Source: an uncultured Lachnospiraceae bacterium
Lineage (GTDB): Bacteria > Bacillota > Clostridia > Lachnospirales > Lachnospiraceae
DNA: 60,272 bases
Direction: 5' to 3'
Assembly (NCBI GenBank): GCA_910588845.1
Contig: CAJURU010000003.1
Span: 1-60,272, forward strand
In this document: piece after piece, positions 7,708-17,542 of the stretch
How positions within the stretch are numbered: the stretch's first letter is position 1
Layout of the letters: each line of letters begins with the position of its first letter
Made by a program: the position numbers and the translations under genes
The notes under the pieces: model-generated
Told to the model about the DNA's origin: nothing
Database searches by the model: none
What the model saw: the letters and a program-made list of their open reading frames with translations, nothing else

Positions 7708-9500
7708 CCACGCCCACCTGCCTTCTCAAAGTCATCCTCCCCATAATTTTTCGGAAACCGTATACAGACCTCTGTTCCTTCCTGTGCCGTACTGTTAATG
7801 TCAATCTGTACCTGTTCCCCATAATATTGATGCATCCGCACTACCGTGTTGACAATGCCAATGCTCTTCTCTGCTTTTTGAATATATTCAATATCCGCCT
7901 GCTCAACCAGACTGCTCAAATCATTGAGTTCCTCCTGTTCCATACCGCTGCCCTCATCCATAATTTCAATATAGAGATCCTTTTCATCCTCTGATACCAC
8001 TACCGTGACGGAACCTCCCTCTACGCTCTTTTCAATCCCATGAACGCAGGCATTCTCCACAAATGTAATAATAACAAACTTAGGAATCAGGCGCTGTTTG
8101 CATTCTTCCTGCAAATGGAGGTAAAATTCCAGCCTGTCGCCAAAACGATACTTTTGAATCTCCAGGTATCGCCTTACATTGTCACATTCATCCTCAATTG
8201 TTACAAAATCCTTATTCCACTGAATATTCTTGCGCATAAGAATGGCAAAACTCTCCAATATACGCGCCGTCTCCGTCTCCTGTTTCAGTATGCTGTGCAT
8301 GCGTATGCTCTCTAAAGCGTTGAAAACAAAATGAGGATTCAGCTGGCTCTGCAAAGCTTTCAACTCAGCCTCCCTCTTGGCAATCTCCAACCCTTGTTCC
8401 CGCTCTTTATTTTTAAAGACTACCTCTACCAGTTCCTTAATACGCAGAGCCATCAAATTATAGCGATGTATCATTCCGCTAATTTCATCCTTTCCCTTTT
8501 CAAATGGAATGACTTCATAAACGCCCTTCTCCATACGCTCCAGGTATTCCTGCGTCAGCTCTATCCTATCGTGCAGGGAACGGTACAAAATATACACAAA
8601 CAAGCTTGGCAGAATTAAATTTGCCAGATAAAGTAAAAAGATGGAGGTCGTCTGCCTTTTTATCATGCTAAATACCCCCAGACGTTCTGCCGTCAGGAAC
8701 ATATTTATCTGCTGCCCATACAGTTCCATACTCTTCTCAAGAGAACATCCCTTGTCCCAAAGCTCCGACAAATTCCAAAACTCTTTATATTTGCTATTCT
8801 TGTCTCGTGTGCTCAAAAGAATCTTATCTTCTATGCACAGATAACCGTCTACCCCCTCGCAGACCATCTCCATACTTTCCAACAGGGAATTATAATCCAT
8901 TTCCAACATAATCAGGTTATCTTTGCCACAATGAGGCAGTTTCTGAATGAGGACAATACGCCTTCCTCTCTCAATATACCCGGACGATTCCTTCCCATCC
9001 TCAAAATAACTGTATAGAAAAATATTCCTGCCGCTGTTTACAAACTCACGATACCAACTGCTGTTTTCCACACTCTCCCTGCGCACAAAATAAGTGCCGT
9101 TCGTGATTGTCTCGTTATCGGTACAAATTACGATGCTATACGTAGACTGCGCCGTATAATAATATTGAATTACCTGGTTCTCCATCAATTCCACATACGC
9201 TTCGTAATAAGCTGAGGCATCTTCATATTTCGTCTCCAGGAATTCCTGCAAATTTACGTTGCGGTCAAGATAATCCGCAATGGAAATCTGTTTGGCAACC
9301 TCCCCTTCAAGTTCAAATTCCAAGCGCTGTGCCATGTTCTCAATCCTCTGGTTCTGCTCCTTGTCTATGCCGGCCTTCAAACTCCAGATAATATATCCAT
9401 TTGTTGTGATCATGGGAATCACTACACATACGAAAAAAAGTATAAGAAACTTGCCGCCAAGCTTAATGTCGTCTAATTTTGCAAATACTTTTCTCTCCAT
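7704..9500 (-). CDS. YesM-type sensor histidine kinase
   Basis: Membrane sensor kinase of 598 residues. One transmembrane helix near residues 17-40, a large extracellular sensor region, a second helix near 275-305, a HAMP-like linker, then a LytS/YesM-type His_kinase domain (ALQSQLNPHFVFNALESI, phosphoacceptor His near residue 390) and an HATPase_c domain (NACVHGIEKS, DEGSGM). The ATG at 9500 is preferred because AAGGAGG lies five bases upstream; an in-frame codon 39 bases further upstream lacks an RBS. It is the first gene of the kinase-regulator-binding-protein operon. YesM/YesN systems typically sense oligosaccharides from plant polysaccharides, and the next gene upstream encodes such a depolymerase. 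Confidence 0.92.
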   Translation of the reverse strand: MERKVFAKLDDIKLGGKFLILFFVCVVIPMITTNGYIIWSLKAGIDKEQNQRIENMAQRLEFELEGEVAKQISIADYLDRNVNLQEFLETKYEDASAYYEAYVELMENQVIQYYYTAQSTYSIVICTDNETITNGTYFVRRESVENSSWYREFVNSGRNIFLYSYFEDGKESSGYIERGRRIVLIQKLPHCGKDNLIMLEMDYNSLLESMEMVCEGVDGYLCIEDKILLSTRDKNSKYKEFWNLSELWDKGCSLEKSMELYGQQINMFLTAERLGVFSMIKRQTTSIFLLYLANLILPSLFVYILYRSLHDRIELTQEYLERMEKGVYEVIPFEKGKDEISGMIHRYNLMALRIKELVEVVFKNKEREQGLEIAKREAELKALQSQLNPHFVFNALESIRMHSILKQETETARILESFAILMRKNIQWNKDFVTIEDECDNVRRYLEIQKYRFGDRLEFYLHLQEECKQRLIPKFVIITFVENACVHGIEKSVEGGSVTVVVSEDEKDLYIEIMDEGSGMEQEELNDLSSLVEQADIEYIQKAEKSIGIVNTVVRMHQYYGEQVQIDINSTAQEGTEVCIRFPKNYGEDDFEKAGGRG

Positions 9501-9586
9501 ACCTTCCTCCTTTCTTACTAATTGTAATAGATTTCCCACAAAAACAACAGCCTTTTTTTCTCAATAGGAATGCGCTATTTGTTTTT

Positions 9587-9640
9587 ATGGAGCTGTCGCA
9601 CTAACATAAATTATAAGCTATATTAGTGCGACATCCCCAT
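9587..9640. repeat. minimal copy of the 22-bp inverted-repeat family
   Basis: The arms at 9587-9608 and 9619-9640 match at 19 of 22 positions, separated by only 10 bases. They are the same ends as the element at 2011-2206 but without its 150-base interior. It lies between the kinase gene and the GH43 gene, directly abutting the long hairpin at 9646-9758. Confidence 0.65.
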
Positions 9641-9645
9641 GAAAA

Positions 9646-9758
9646 AGGCTGTCTCCAAAACCCTAGCACTCCAGAAGCCATACCGGAGATTTTATGAATG
9701 GAAGGGATGCTTTTTTTCCGGTATGTGCTTTGGAGAGCTACGGCTTTGGAGACAGCCT
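9646..9758 (-). terminator. 113-nt near-perfect hairpin downstream of the GH43 gene
   Basis: Arms of about 42 bases begin AGGCTGTCTCC at 9646 and end GGAGACAGCCT at 9758, with one mismatch cluster and single-base shifts, around a loop of about 30 bases. On the minus strand the stem is followed by TTTTTC, so it can act as an oversize terminator for the large enzyme gene. It may also be a mobile palindromic unit. The gap 9501-9871 otherwise holds the small repeat copy and the kinase RBS. The short reading frames on both strands here are by-products of the palindrome. Confidence 0.6.
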
Positions 9759-9871
9759 CGCAACGCAGCCATCCCTGCGCCTTCCGGCGCAAAGATGAGC
9801 GCTTTCATATTACTTTCTCATTTCTTATAAGCTTCTTACAAGGTCCTCTCTCTCAGATATTTCCGTAGAGA

Positions 9872-12800
9872 TTATTTCACTTTAAAATTTTTAGTCTTTG
9901 CCTTCTTCAAAAGCTTCTTCAAATTCGCTCTTTTAGATTTCTTGATACTAAATGTTGCATTCTTTTTAATGCCCTTGAAAGCGTTTTTGCTAATGGTCTT
10001 TACAGCCGTTCCGCTGAATTTTACTTTCGCCAGCTTCTTATCGCCTAAGAATGCGCTTGCGCCAATTGTCTTTACATTCTTGCCAATAGTCACGCTCTTT
10101 AATTTCTTCTTATTCTTAAACGCATTCTTGCCGATGGATACCACCTTGAATGACATACCATTATATTTCACCGTTGCCGGTATATTCAGAGATGTGATAT
10201 TCTTCTTGGTCGTTCCAGTAACCATTACCTCTTTTGCAGATGTGGTACACTTAGTAATCTTATACTTCACGCTCTTGGAGGTAAATGTCTTTTTCATAAC
10301 GAAGGATGCACCCTTCTTGATACCCTTAAAGGCATCCTTGCCAATCTTCTTCACTGCTGTTCCCTTGAAGGTCACTTTTGCCAGCTTCTTGTCGTTGTAG
10401 AACGCTTTAGCGCCAATGCTAGTAACATACTTTCCAATCGTTGCGCTCTTTAACGTGCTTTGCTTCGTAAATGCGCTGCTGCCAATAGCTGTTACTTTAA
10501 AGGACACATTCTTATATTTTACAGTATCTGGTACTGTGATGCCAGTAACTTTCTTGCTGATTCCTGTTACCGTAACATTTTTCGCCTTGCTGCTATAAGC
10601 AGTAATCTTATATTTGAGCCCGTTTGAGGCGCTGAAAGTCTCATTTACCTTAGGAGGCTGAGGCTTAGGCGTTACGCTTGTGCTTCCCTCGGCATCCTTT
10701 ATAGACTGGCTAAGTTTTGCCAAAGCATCCTCCAGGACAAATTGATCTGCCTTAGGATCATTCATTGCTTTCTTCGCTTCATCAATTGCCGCTTGCAGCT
10801 TAGTCTTAGCTGTACCGGAAAGTTTAGCAAGAAGCTTCTCTGCCTCAGCAATCTTCACATTCAATTTTTCATCCACTGGTTTCTGTACATAGTCTACTGC
10901 TGTATGCAAAGCTGCAAACGCTTTCTCCAACTCTGCTTCTGTTGCACCTGCTTTATTCAACACTGCCTTTGCCGCATTGATTGCCGCTTGCAGATCTGCC
11001 TTTTCTGCACCAGTAAGCCCTGCCAGAAGCTGCTCTGCCTTGCTGATCTTTGATGCCAGCTTATCCTTTACAGGCATTTCCACAAACTCATAATAATCGA
11101 CATTCATAATGTTTTCTGTCGTAGAGCCGCGGAATACCAGGAACACGTTCTTCGTACCAGTGATGTTATCCAGCTCGCAGTCTATCAGCTGATACTTATC
11201 CTCACCGCCGGTTGCCGGAACATTCACTGTGCCAGCCAGCGTTCCTTCCGGACTGTCCAGACGAACTTCAATCTTTCCGCCCTTAGCGGAGGCTGCGTTG
11301 ACTTTGATGCCTACAGCTCCTTCGTCTCCAAACTCCAGCTGTGAAACAGCAGTCCAGTCTTTGTCCTGAAGATCTGTCAATGCCGTGTTGTAATCTTTGT
11401 ACAATTTACCCGGCTCTTTACAAGGTGCTACTTTGATACCTGCATTCCATGCAATCGTCTCAGCGTCGATTCTCTCATAAGGATTCATTGTATGGGTCTG
11501 AGGAATTCCCTCATACGTTCCCTTGATATCCTTAATCGTACCGTTAGCGCGCATCTCAATCTTGTCAATGTGCGTAGAGCGGTAACCTTTCATCTTGCCT
11601 TCTTCCTTAGCTACTGTCTGTGCATGATATATGAAATAACTCTCTCCCTCGAACACGAATGTCGCATGATGGTTATTACCCGGCGTACCAAACCATACGC
11701 TTGGATTACTAAATATCTCTCCTGCATAAGTAAACGGTCCCATCGGATTGTCGCTCACCATATAGCAAATGGTTCCTGTTCCCGGATATCCATCTTTATT
11801 TGCCGGCGTAAAGTTGGAACAGTAAGAGTAATAATATTTGCCGTTGTACTTGAAGATACCGCTGTCCTCAAACATACAGGGCGCATCAATCTCATATGAC
11901 TTACGATCTTTAATCTGAACCATATCGTCCGTCAGCTGGGCAACTCTTGCCGTCTTTGGATTCAGGTTCTGTCCCTCCGGAACACCGCCGCCAAAATAAA
12001 TATAACCTGTTCCGTCATCATCTACCAGCACCGCCGGATCGAAGCACCATACTACACCCTGGCACTCTGGATAACCGTAATTCAGCAATGCCTTACCATT
12101 GGGATCTGTCCACGGTCCTAACGGGCTGTCGCCAACCAATACACCGATACCGGAACCACCGTTTGCAAAGTAAAGGAAAAATTTCTCCTCGCCATCAATC
12201 TTCTTATGTGCAATCGCTGGAGCCCAGGAATTCGTTGCCCACTTAGCCGCACCGTTTGGACCTGCCACCGCAATCTCACCGTGGTCTGTCCAGTTCATCA
12301 AGTCTGCGGAGGAAACAACTCTCAACGTATTAATCTTACTGAAACTGTTGTCAAGCAAATTTCCATCCTTGTCATACTCATAATCATCCGCAGTCATATA
12401 TACATATACTCTTCCGTCATATTCCATCGCATAAGGATCTGCGCCGAATGCCTGAGTAAAAATCGGGTTGCCATAGCCAATCTTTTTCGCTATCGCCTTA
12501 GTATCTACATGTTTCAGCAGTACGGGAGCTGCACATCCCGTCACATCATACTCAGATGTTCCACCGTCCACCTTAATATAATCTGCCTTAATCTCCTGCG
12601 TTTGATCTTTTCCCACGTAACCATTGACTTTCAGCTTAATCGTTGCAAACAATTTATCTGCCGCTGCAAAGGAAACATTATCTCCTTTCACTTTAAGGAA
12701 AAGTCTGCTGCCCTTCTTTTCGTAAATAGCACGTCCTTTGATTGCCGCGCTGTTAAATACTACACTGTCCACACTCATAATACTTGGTATAGAAATGGAT

Positions 12801-15760
12801 GCCTCCATACTGGTGTGGTTTCCTGCTTTTAATTCATCAAGATTCAGCTTCACTTCACACTCACCGCCCATAACGCCGCTTACTTCTTGCGTTGCCGTCA
12901 TAGTTGCATTCAGCGCATTAGCTGGCTGATTTGTTCCGGTAATCTGGTCTGATACTCTAAAGTAGTCTACATCCACATAACCGCCGGATTTGTCTGTTGC
13001 ATAATTAAAGATTGCAAACTTGCTGCCCATGAAATGCGTTAATTCATAACTCATTCTCATAGCGCTGCCGAGCTTATTCCAGGTCTTTCCGTCAAAGCTG
13101 TAATAGAAAGTTACGGTATCTTTCTCCGTACCATCCGCATTTCCTGCATAATTAAAATCTTCTTTGAGGTATACAATATTTCCCGTGCAGTCAACGCTCT
13201 CTTTGATTACAGGTTTATCCTCCTTGGCCGCGCTGTTGCCGGAAGCGTCCACCATTACAAGTTTTGCCTTGTCTGCTTCCTTCTTCACCGCAATATAGCC
13301 GTAATTGTAAGAGAGTGAACCAAGCCCTGCTGCATCCCCGGCTTTCATGTTGCTGATATCCATACGGATTGTGCCGGAACATACCGGTCCAAATGTCCTC
13401 TGTGTCAAGGTATTCCTTGCATTAAGCAGGCTGGTAGCTTTACTTCCAGTTTTTAATCTCAGCCATCCGTCACGCTCGGTCAAAGACCAGTTGTTGTTGT
13501 TCGGGTTATGGTTCCACTGCCATACGAGATCCAGGTTAGAGCCGTTGTAATCATGCTCGCCAGCTTCTGCCGGCTCATTACTCCTGACTTCTTCTTCAAT
13601 AGACACATCATCCAAATAGAAATCTATAAAGGGTGCACTTTTCTCATCTGTATTAACATACAGCGTCCATGGATAGGTATTGGTTGCATCCTCTGGCATT
13701 GTCCATCTACCGGTAACTTCTGTCCACTCCCCGGTCTTGGCTGTCACAGCCGCCATGCTGCTGTAGCTTGGATCGGCCAGTTCACCTTTCGTCCCCTTCA
13801 TGGTAAAGGTGATTGTTTGCTGCGCCGGCGACGCCGCATCATATTTAACACGTGCTTTCAAGATATAAGTACTGCCAGGTTTCATCTTTTCGCCAAACAC
13901 AATCGCCGGTCCATGCCAGTTCTCGGTACGTTCGCTGACTTTCAGGCATTTATCATCTGCTCCGCCAAATCCAGGCTGTACGAGTTCAACTTTGGCATGG
14001 TCTTCAAACGGTACCCATGGCCCTAAACCATTCTGGAATGAACTGTCTCCTGCCAGATTATCATTGGGAATCGTTACTGAAAAATCATCCAGGTAATAAT
14101 TCATTAAATCATTATTCGGATCCTGCTCTGCCGTCCAGTCCGTCTCCACAAAGATATGTACATTATTGGGATCAAACGCCAATTTCTCACTCTTATCTTT
14201 TGCAGTCCAAGTGCCTTTAAACTTTACCCATTCTCCCTTTTTCGCGTTAATTGTCACCGCATTCTGACGATATTCATAATTTTCGCCATGTTGAACGGTA
14301 ACAAGGAAATTCTTGGTTTCCGGACCTTCCGTATATTTGAGTTGGCCGGAAATGGTATATTGCTTACCAACTTCCATCTTACCGCTCAAATTCTGGCATG
14401 CCCCGCTTCCGGTTCCCGGACGTCCAGAAACGTAAAGGCTGTATGTGCCGCTTGCCTTTTCGGTATCCACCACCTCAAGATTACAAGCTTTCTCTCCAGG
14501 CGTAGTTATCCATCCATCCTTTTCCCCTGTCTCCAGATTACCATTTGTTACCAGTTCAATTACAGATGTATCAACGTTTCCATCACCGGCAGATACGACC
14601 ATAGGCTCGCCTGCATTGGCCGCCGTATTGTAGGTCTTTACCTTTCCACTCGCTGCCTGTTCCTCGAAAACCCTGTGTTCTGCATCATTATAAAACTCAT
14701 CAGATTTTACCAAAGATTTCATGTCGCTGCCAGATGCCGGAAGTTTCATGGTTGCTTCTACCGTCTTGCCATCTCCACCCTTGCCAAGCATCGGCCAACC
14801 GTCTTTCCAGGTACAGTCTGTGAGAACCGGAGTACGTCCGATTGCTCCGTGATCCTGGAACAGGAAACCATACCATTTACCATCCGGGGTATCAATGACA
14901 GCTCCCTGCGCTACGCCGGCGCTCACGCCATTATTGTTGAAATTTGCCTCAAGAATAATCTTACTCTCCCATTGTGTGCTGGGGAAAGTCTTACTTCTAT
15001 GGCACATTTCCAGACGCCCATGGCCTGACGGCCAGCCAATATTGAACACATAGTAATATCCGTCCTTCTTCATGATATGTGTTCCCTCGCACAACAGGCC
15101 TTCTGTAAAATGCGTCTCACCCGTATCTTTTGTGACATCAAACAGTGTGACTTCCGTATCTTTCTTTACTGTCTTTAGATCATCAGATAACTCCGCACAT
15201 TTGATAGCCCCGCCGCCATAAAGGATATATGCTTTTCCATTGTCGTCAAAGAATAAGGACATATCATGGAAAAATCCATTTAAAGTTGTCTTCGTCCAGG
15301 AACCCTTCTCAATATCCTTCGTACTATAGATATAAGCCGTTTCTGTTGTGTTGCTGTTAAATGCTGCATAGTAAGTTCCCTTATTGTATTTCAGGCTGGC
15401 AGCCCACTGGCCGTTGCCGTACATACTCTCGCCATTTCTCAAATTCATGGCATCTGTATCCCCTAAAATATCGTACACGTAGTTCACGATCTCCCAGTTC
15501 ACGAGATCCGTAGATTTCATGATTGGGCATCCGGGGGATAAATGCATGGTCGTGCTGACCATATAATACGCATTGCCCACACGTATAATATCAATATCCG
15601 GTACATCCGCATAAACAACCGGATTATTGAAAGTTCCATCATCATTGGCTGATGATGATGTAGCAGCCTGTATATCTGCCGGAAGCATAGTAAAAACCAT
15701 TACCGCCGCAAGAATCATAGAACAGGCTCGTTTCCATCTGTTTCTCAACGCTTTCCTCAC
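9872..15760 (-). CDS. secreted multidomain xylan/arabinoxylan hydrolase with two GH43 domains
   Basis: A 1,962-residue exported enzyme. Modules in order: signal peptide 1-32; GH43 domain A about 45-345 (Asp55, Asp166, Glu225 fit the catalytic triad); two CBM4/9/22-like domains about 401-565 and 568-722, each ending YLDD-F/V-S; a concanavalin-like domain about 735-940; a cohesin-like beta domain about 950-1080; GH43 domain B about 1095-1425 (Asp1108, Asp1241, Glu1298); a CBM6-like domain about 1435-1562; two FIVAR helical repeats about 1565-1690; a short Pro linker; and BspA-type LRR_5 repeats about 1709-1962 with a Lys-rich C-terminus. GH43 enzymes remove xylose or arabinose from xylan side or main chains. 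The start is GTG at 15760 with AAAGGAGAT upstream. There is no LPXTG motif; the LRR/Lys-rich tail may hold it at the wall (inference). Confidence 0.88.
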   Translation of the reverse strand: MRKALRNRWKRACSMILAAVMVFTMLPADIQAATSSSANDDGTFNNPVVYADVPDIDIIRVGNAYYMVSTTMHLSPGCPIMKSTDLVNWEIVNYVYDILGDTDAMNLRNGESMYGNGQWAASLKYNKGTYYAAFNSNTTETAYIYSTKDIEKGSWTKTTLNGFFHDMSLFFDDNGKAYILYGGGAIKCAELSDDLKTVKKDTEVTLFDVTKDTGETHFTEGLLCEGTHIMKKDGYYYVFNIGWPSGHGRLEMCHRSKTFPSTQWESKIILEANFNNNGVSAGVAQGAVIDTPDGKWYGFLFQDHGAIGRTPVLTDCTWKDGWPMLGKGGDGKTVEATMKLPASGSDMKSLVKSDEFYNDAEHRVFEEQAASGKVKTYNTAANAGEPMVVSAGDGNVDTSVIELVTNGNLETGEKDGWITTPGEKACNLEVVDTEKASGTYSLYVSGRPGTGSGACQNLSGKMEVGKQYTISGQLKYTEGPETKNFLVTVQHGENYEYRQNAVTINAKKGEWVKFKGTWTAKDKSEKLAFDPNNVHIFVETDWTAEQDPNNDLMNYYLDDFSVTIPNDNLAGDSSFQNGLGPWVPFEDHAKVELVQPGFGGADDKCLKVSERTENWHGPAIVFGEKMKPGSTYILKARVKYDAASPAQQTITFTMKGTKGELADPSYSSMAAVTAKTGEWTEVTGRWTMPEDATNTYPWTLYVNTDEKSAPFIDFYLDDVSIEEEVRSNEPAEAGEHDYNGSNLDLVWQWNHNPNNNNWSLTERDGWLRLKTGSKATSLLNARNTLTQRTFGPVCSGTIRMDISNMKAGDAAGLGSLSYNYGYIAVKKEADKAKLVMVDASGNSAAKEDKPVIKESVDCTGNIVYLKEDFNYAGNADGTEKDTVTFYYSFDGKTWNKLGSAMRMSYELTHFMGSKFAIFNYATDKSGGYVDVDYFRVSDQITGTNQPANALNATMTATQEVSGVMGGECEVKLNLDELKAGNHTSMEASISIPSIMSVDSVVFNSAAIKGRAIYEKKGSRLFLKVKGDNVSFAAADKLFATIKLKVNGYVGKDQTQEIKADYIKVDGGTSEYDVTGCAAPVLLKHVDTKAIAKKIGYGNPIFTQAFGADPYAMEYDGRVYVYMTADDYEYDKDGNLLDNSFSKINTLRVVSSADLMNWTDHGEIAVAGPNGAAKWATNSWAPAIAHKKIDGEEKFFLYFANGGSGIGVLVGDSPLGPWTDPNGKALLNYGYPECQGVVWCFDPAVLVDDDGTGYIYFGGGVPEGQNLNPKTARVAQLTDDMVQIKDRKSYEIDAPCMFEDSGIFKYNGKYYYSYCSNFTPANKDGYPGTGTICYMVSDNPMGPFTYAGEIFSNPSVWFGTPGNNHHATFVFEGESYFIYHAQTVAKEEGKMKGYRSTHIDKIEMRANGTIKDIKGTYEGIPQTHTMNPYERIDAETIAWNAGIKVAPCKEPGKLYKDYNTALTDLQDKDWTAVSQLEFGDEGAVGIKVNAASAKGGKIEVRLDSPEGTLAGTVNVPATGGEDKYQLIDCELDNITGTKNVFLVFRGSTTENIMNVDYYEFVEMPVKDKLASKISKAEQLLAGLTGAEKADLQAAINAAKAVLNKAGATEAELEKAFAALHTAVDYVQKPVDEKLNVKIAEAEKLLAKLSGTAKTKLQAAIDEAKKAMNDPKADQFVLEDALAKLSQSIKDAEGSTSVTPKPQPPKVNETFSASNGLKYKITAYSSKAKNVTVTGISKKVTGITVPDTVKYKNVSFKVTAIGSSAFTKQSTLKSATIGKYVTSIGAKAFYNDKKLAKVTFKGTAVKKIGKDAFKGIKKGASFVMKKTFTSKSVKYKITKCTTSAKEVMVTGTTKKNITSLNIPATVKYNGMSFKVVSIGKNAFKNKKKLKSVTIGKNVKTIGASAFLGDKKLAKVKFSGTAVKTISKNAFKGIKKNATFSIKKSKRANLKKLLKKAKTKNFKVK

Positions 15761-16090
15761 TATAAATCTCCTTTCTTAGATGGGAGAGATTGTAGACATT
15801 CCACAATGGCACGTTCACAATTCTCCTAATTTTTATGAATGTGATATAATTGTTGCACACAAAAAAATATTTTTCATCCCCAAAAACTATAGGATTTGCA
15901 TGAAAAAATCATAAAATATATTTAGTTTTTTATACTTTTCTGTTTATCAAGGGATACTCTTATACCTCATCCGGCAAATATTCTTTAAAAAACCGCAATA
16001 AAACAGGCATACCAGACTTCCATATCTGATATGCCTATCATACAATTAAACTCTCAAAAATTGAATAAAAGTACTATCCTAATATCGCCG
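15761..16090. other. 330-base intergenic region
   Basis: An AT-rich leader of the large GH43 gene and the 3' end of the MATE unit. The segment 15800-15960 should hold the enzyme's promoter, but no clean -35/-10 pair with 17-bp spacing is visible. The only definite element is the hairpin at 16005-16036. Confidence 0.4.
15995..16036 (-). terminator. terminator of the MATE gene
   Basis: A stem of AGGCATATCAG and CTGGTATGCCT (16005-16036) followed on the minus strand by TGTTTTATT. It lies about 55 bases past the MATE stop codon. Confidence 0.6.
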
Positions 16091-17443
16091 CTACTCATAT
16101 TCCCTGGTAATATCTTTCAGCCAGCCGAACTTCTTATAATGGGCATACACCGCCGGAATCTTCCAGAATTCATCCAGACAGAGGATAAAATACACTGCCA
16201 TCGGCGGAAGATTCCATACAAATGCACAGAGGAACCCCAAGGGCACGCTGATCCCCCACATGACGATGATATCACAGATCATGCCGAACTTGGAATCGCC
16301 GCCGGCACGGAAAACACCGGAAATCAAAAGCGTATTCATCGCCTGCCCCACCACATAATAAGAACTAATCCAAAGCATAATATTCAAATATCCCTCTGCA
16401 CGGTCCGTCAGGGAAAAACACATAAATACAAGGGGCCGCAGCAATAATATCAAGATACCCGTAGCAATTCCAACTACAAGCGTTACATAGCAGGATTTCC
16501 TGGCGTCCCGCCTGGCATCTTCGATTCTTCCCTCGCCAATTTCTATGCCAAGGAGCACCGAAGCGCCGGAGCCCAGCGCAAATCCCATGATCATACACAA
16601 ATTGCGGACGGTTGAAACCACTGAGTTCGCCGCAACTACATCCGCGTTCATATGTCCCATAATCACCGAATACATAGAAAATGCCAATGTCCACGCAAAA
16701 TCATTGATTAACGCCGGTATGGAATATTTGCAGAAATCCGCAAACAGCATTTTATGCTTGCCAAACATAATCTTTAAATTGATGCGGAATATCTTCCCCC
16801 GCACCGCGTCAGCCAGGCAGAGCAGCAGTTCCAGCACGCGCGCCGTTGTCGTCCCCACAGCGACGCCGATCACGCCCAGCTTAGGCGCGCCGCCAATACC
16901 AAAAATAAATACTGCGTTCAAGACGATATTGGACAACAGTGCAACCGCGCTGATTGCCGTACTTATCTGCGCCCGTTCCATACTTCTGAGCGCGCAGAGA
17001 TATACTTGCGAAAAACTCATGCACACATAAGACATCCCCACAATCCGCAGATAAGAAGTACCGATAGAAATCAACATTTCATTATCCGTATAAATCCTCA
17101 TAAGCGTCTCGGGCATACAAACGGAACCGATCGCCAAAAGCCCTGTTATTACAAATGCGATCTTGACTGCAATGCCCATAACCGCCTGTATGGAATCCGT
17201 GTCCTTCTTGCCCCAATACTGGGAAGCAAGCATGACTACGGCAGAAGAAATCCCAAAGAACACTCCTGACAAAAGAAACTGAAATTGATTTGCCAAAGAT
17301 ACTGCAGACAATTCCGTCTGTCCCACATACCCCAGCATAAACACATCTGCGGAATTCACCGCGTTTGTAATAAAATTCTGTAATGTAATCGGAAGAACCA
17401 ATGCCATCAGGGATTGGTAAAATCTCTTGCTTTCTGCTTTCAT
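16091..17443 (-). CDS. MATE-family efflux transporter
   Basis: Polytopic membrane exporter of 450 residues, the standard MATE length, with about 12 hydrophobic segments in two halves. The N-terminal motif LVLPITLQNFITNAVNSADVFMLG is the usual MatE opening, and the second half repeats the pattern (CKYSIPALINDFAWTLAFSMYSVIMGHMNAD). MATE proteins export cationic drugs or metabolites in exchange for Na+ or H+; the substrate here cannot be predicted. It is a single-gene unit: its own RBS AAAGGAG lies upstream, a hairpin follows, and the ychF terminator separates it from the gene before. Confidence 0.9.
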   Translation of the reverse strand: MKAESKRFYQSLMALVLPITLQNFITNAVNSADVFMLGYVGQTELSAVSLANQFQFLLSGVFFGISSAVVMLASQYWGKKDTDSIQAVMGIAVKIAFVITGLLAIGSVCMPETLMRIYTDNEMLISIGTSYLRIVGMSYVCMSFSQVYLCALRSMERAQISTAISAVALLSNIVLNAVFIFGIGGAPKLGVIGVAVGTTTARVLELLLCLADAVRGKIFRINLKIMFGKHKMLFADFCKYSIPALINDFAWTLAFSMYSVIMGHMNADVVAANSVVSTVRNLCMIMGFALGSGASVLLGIEIGEGRIEDARRDARKSCYVTLVVGIATGILILLLRPLVFMCFSLTDRAEGYLNIMLWISSYYVVGQAMNTLLISGVFRAGGDSKFGMICDIIVMWGISVPLGFLCAFVWNLPPMAVYFILCLDEFWKIPAVYAHYKKFGWLKDITREYE

Positions 17444-17489
17444 TTTTGTGTAACTCCTTTCAAATCAGTTCTCACGGAATCCCCTTACT

Positions 17490-17540
17490 AATAATAGAAA
17501 AAGGGTTCCCCTGTGAACTCATCACCGGAGTTACACAGGG
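17490..17540 (-). terminator. terminator of ychF
   Basis: A stem of CCCTGTGTAACTC with GAGTTCACAGGG (17508-17540) starts three bases after the ychF stop codon. The minus-strand continuation GAACCCTTTTTCT gives the U-rich tail. Confidence 0.65.
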
Positions 17541-17542
17541 CT

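Noticed and set aside
9601..9830. Two short open frames on opposite strands in 9601-9830
   Set aside because: Both are produced by the 113-nt hairpin; their translations mirror each other.
14156..15028. 290-residue open frame antisense to the GH43 gene
   Set aside because: The minus strand has a full set of GH43 motifs here; the antisense frame has no RBS and no known domain.
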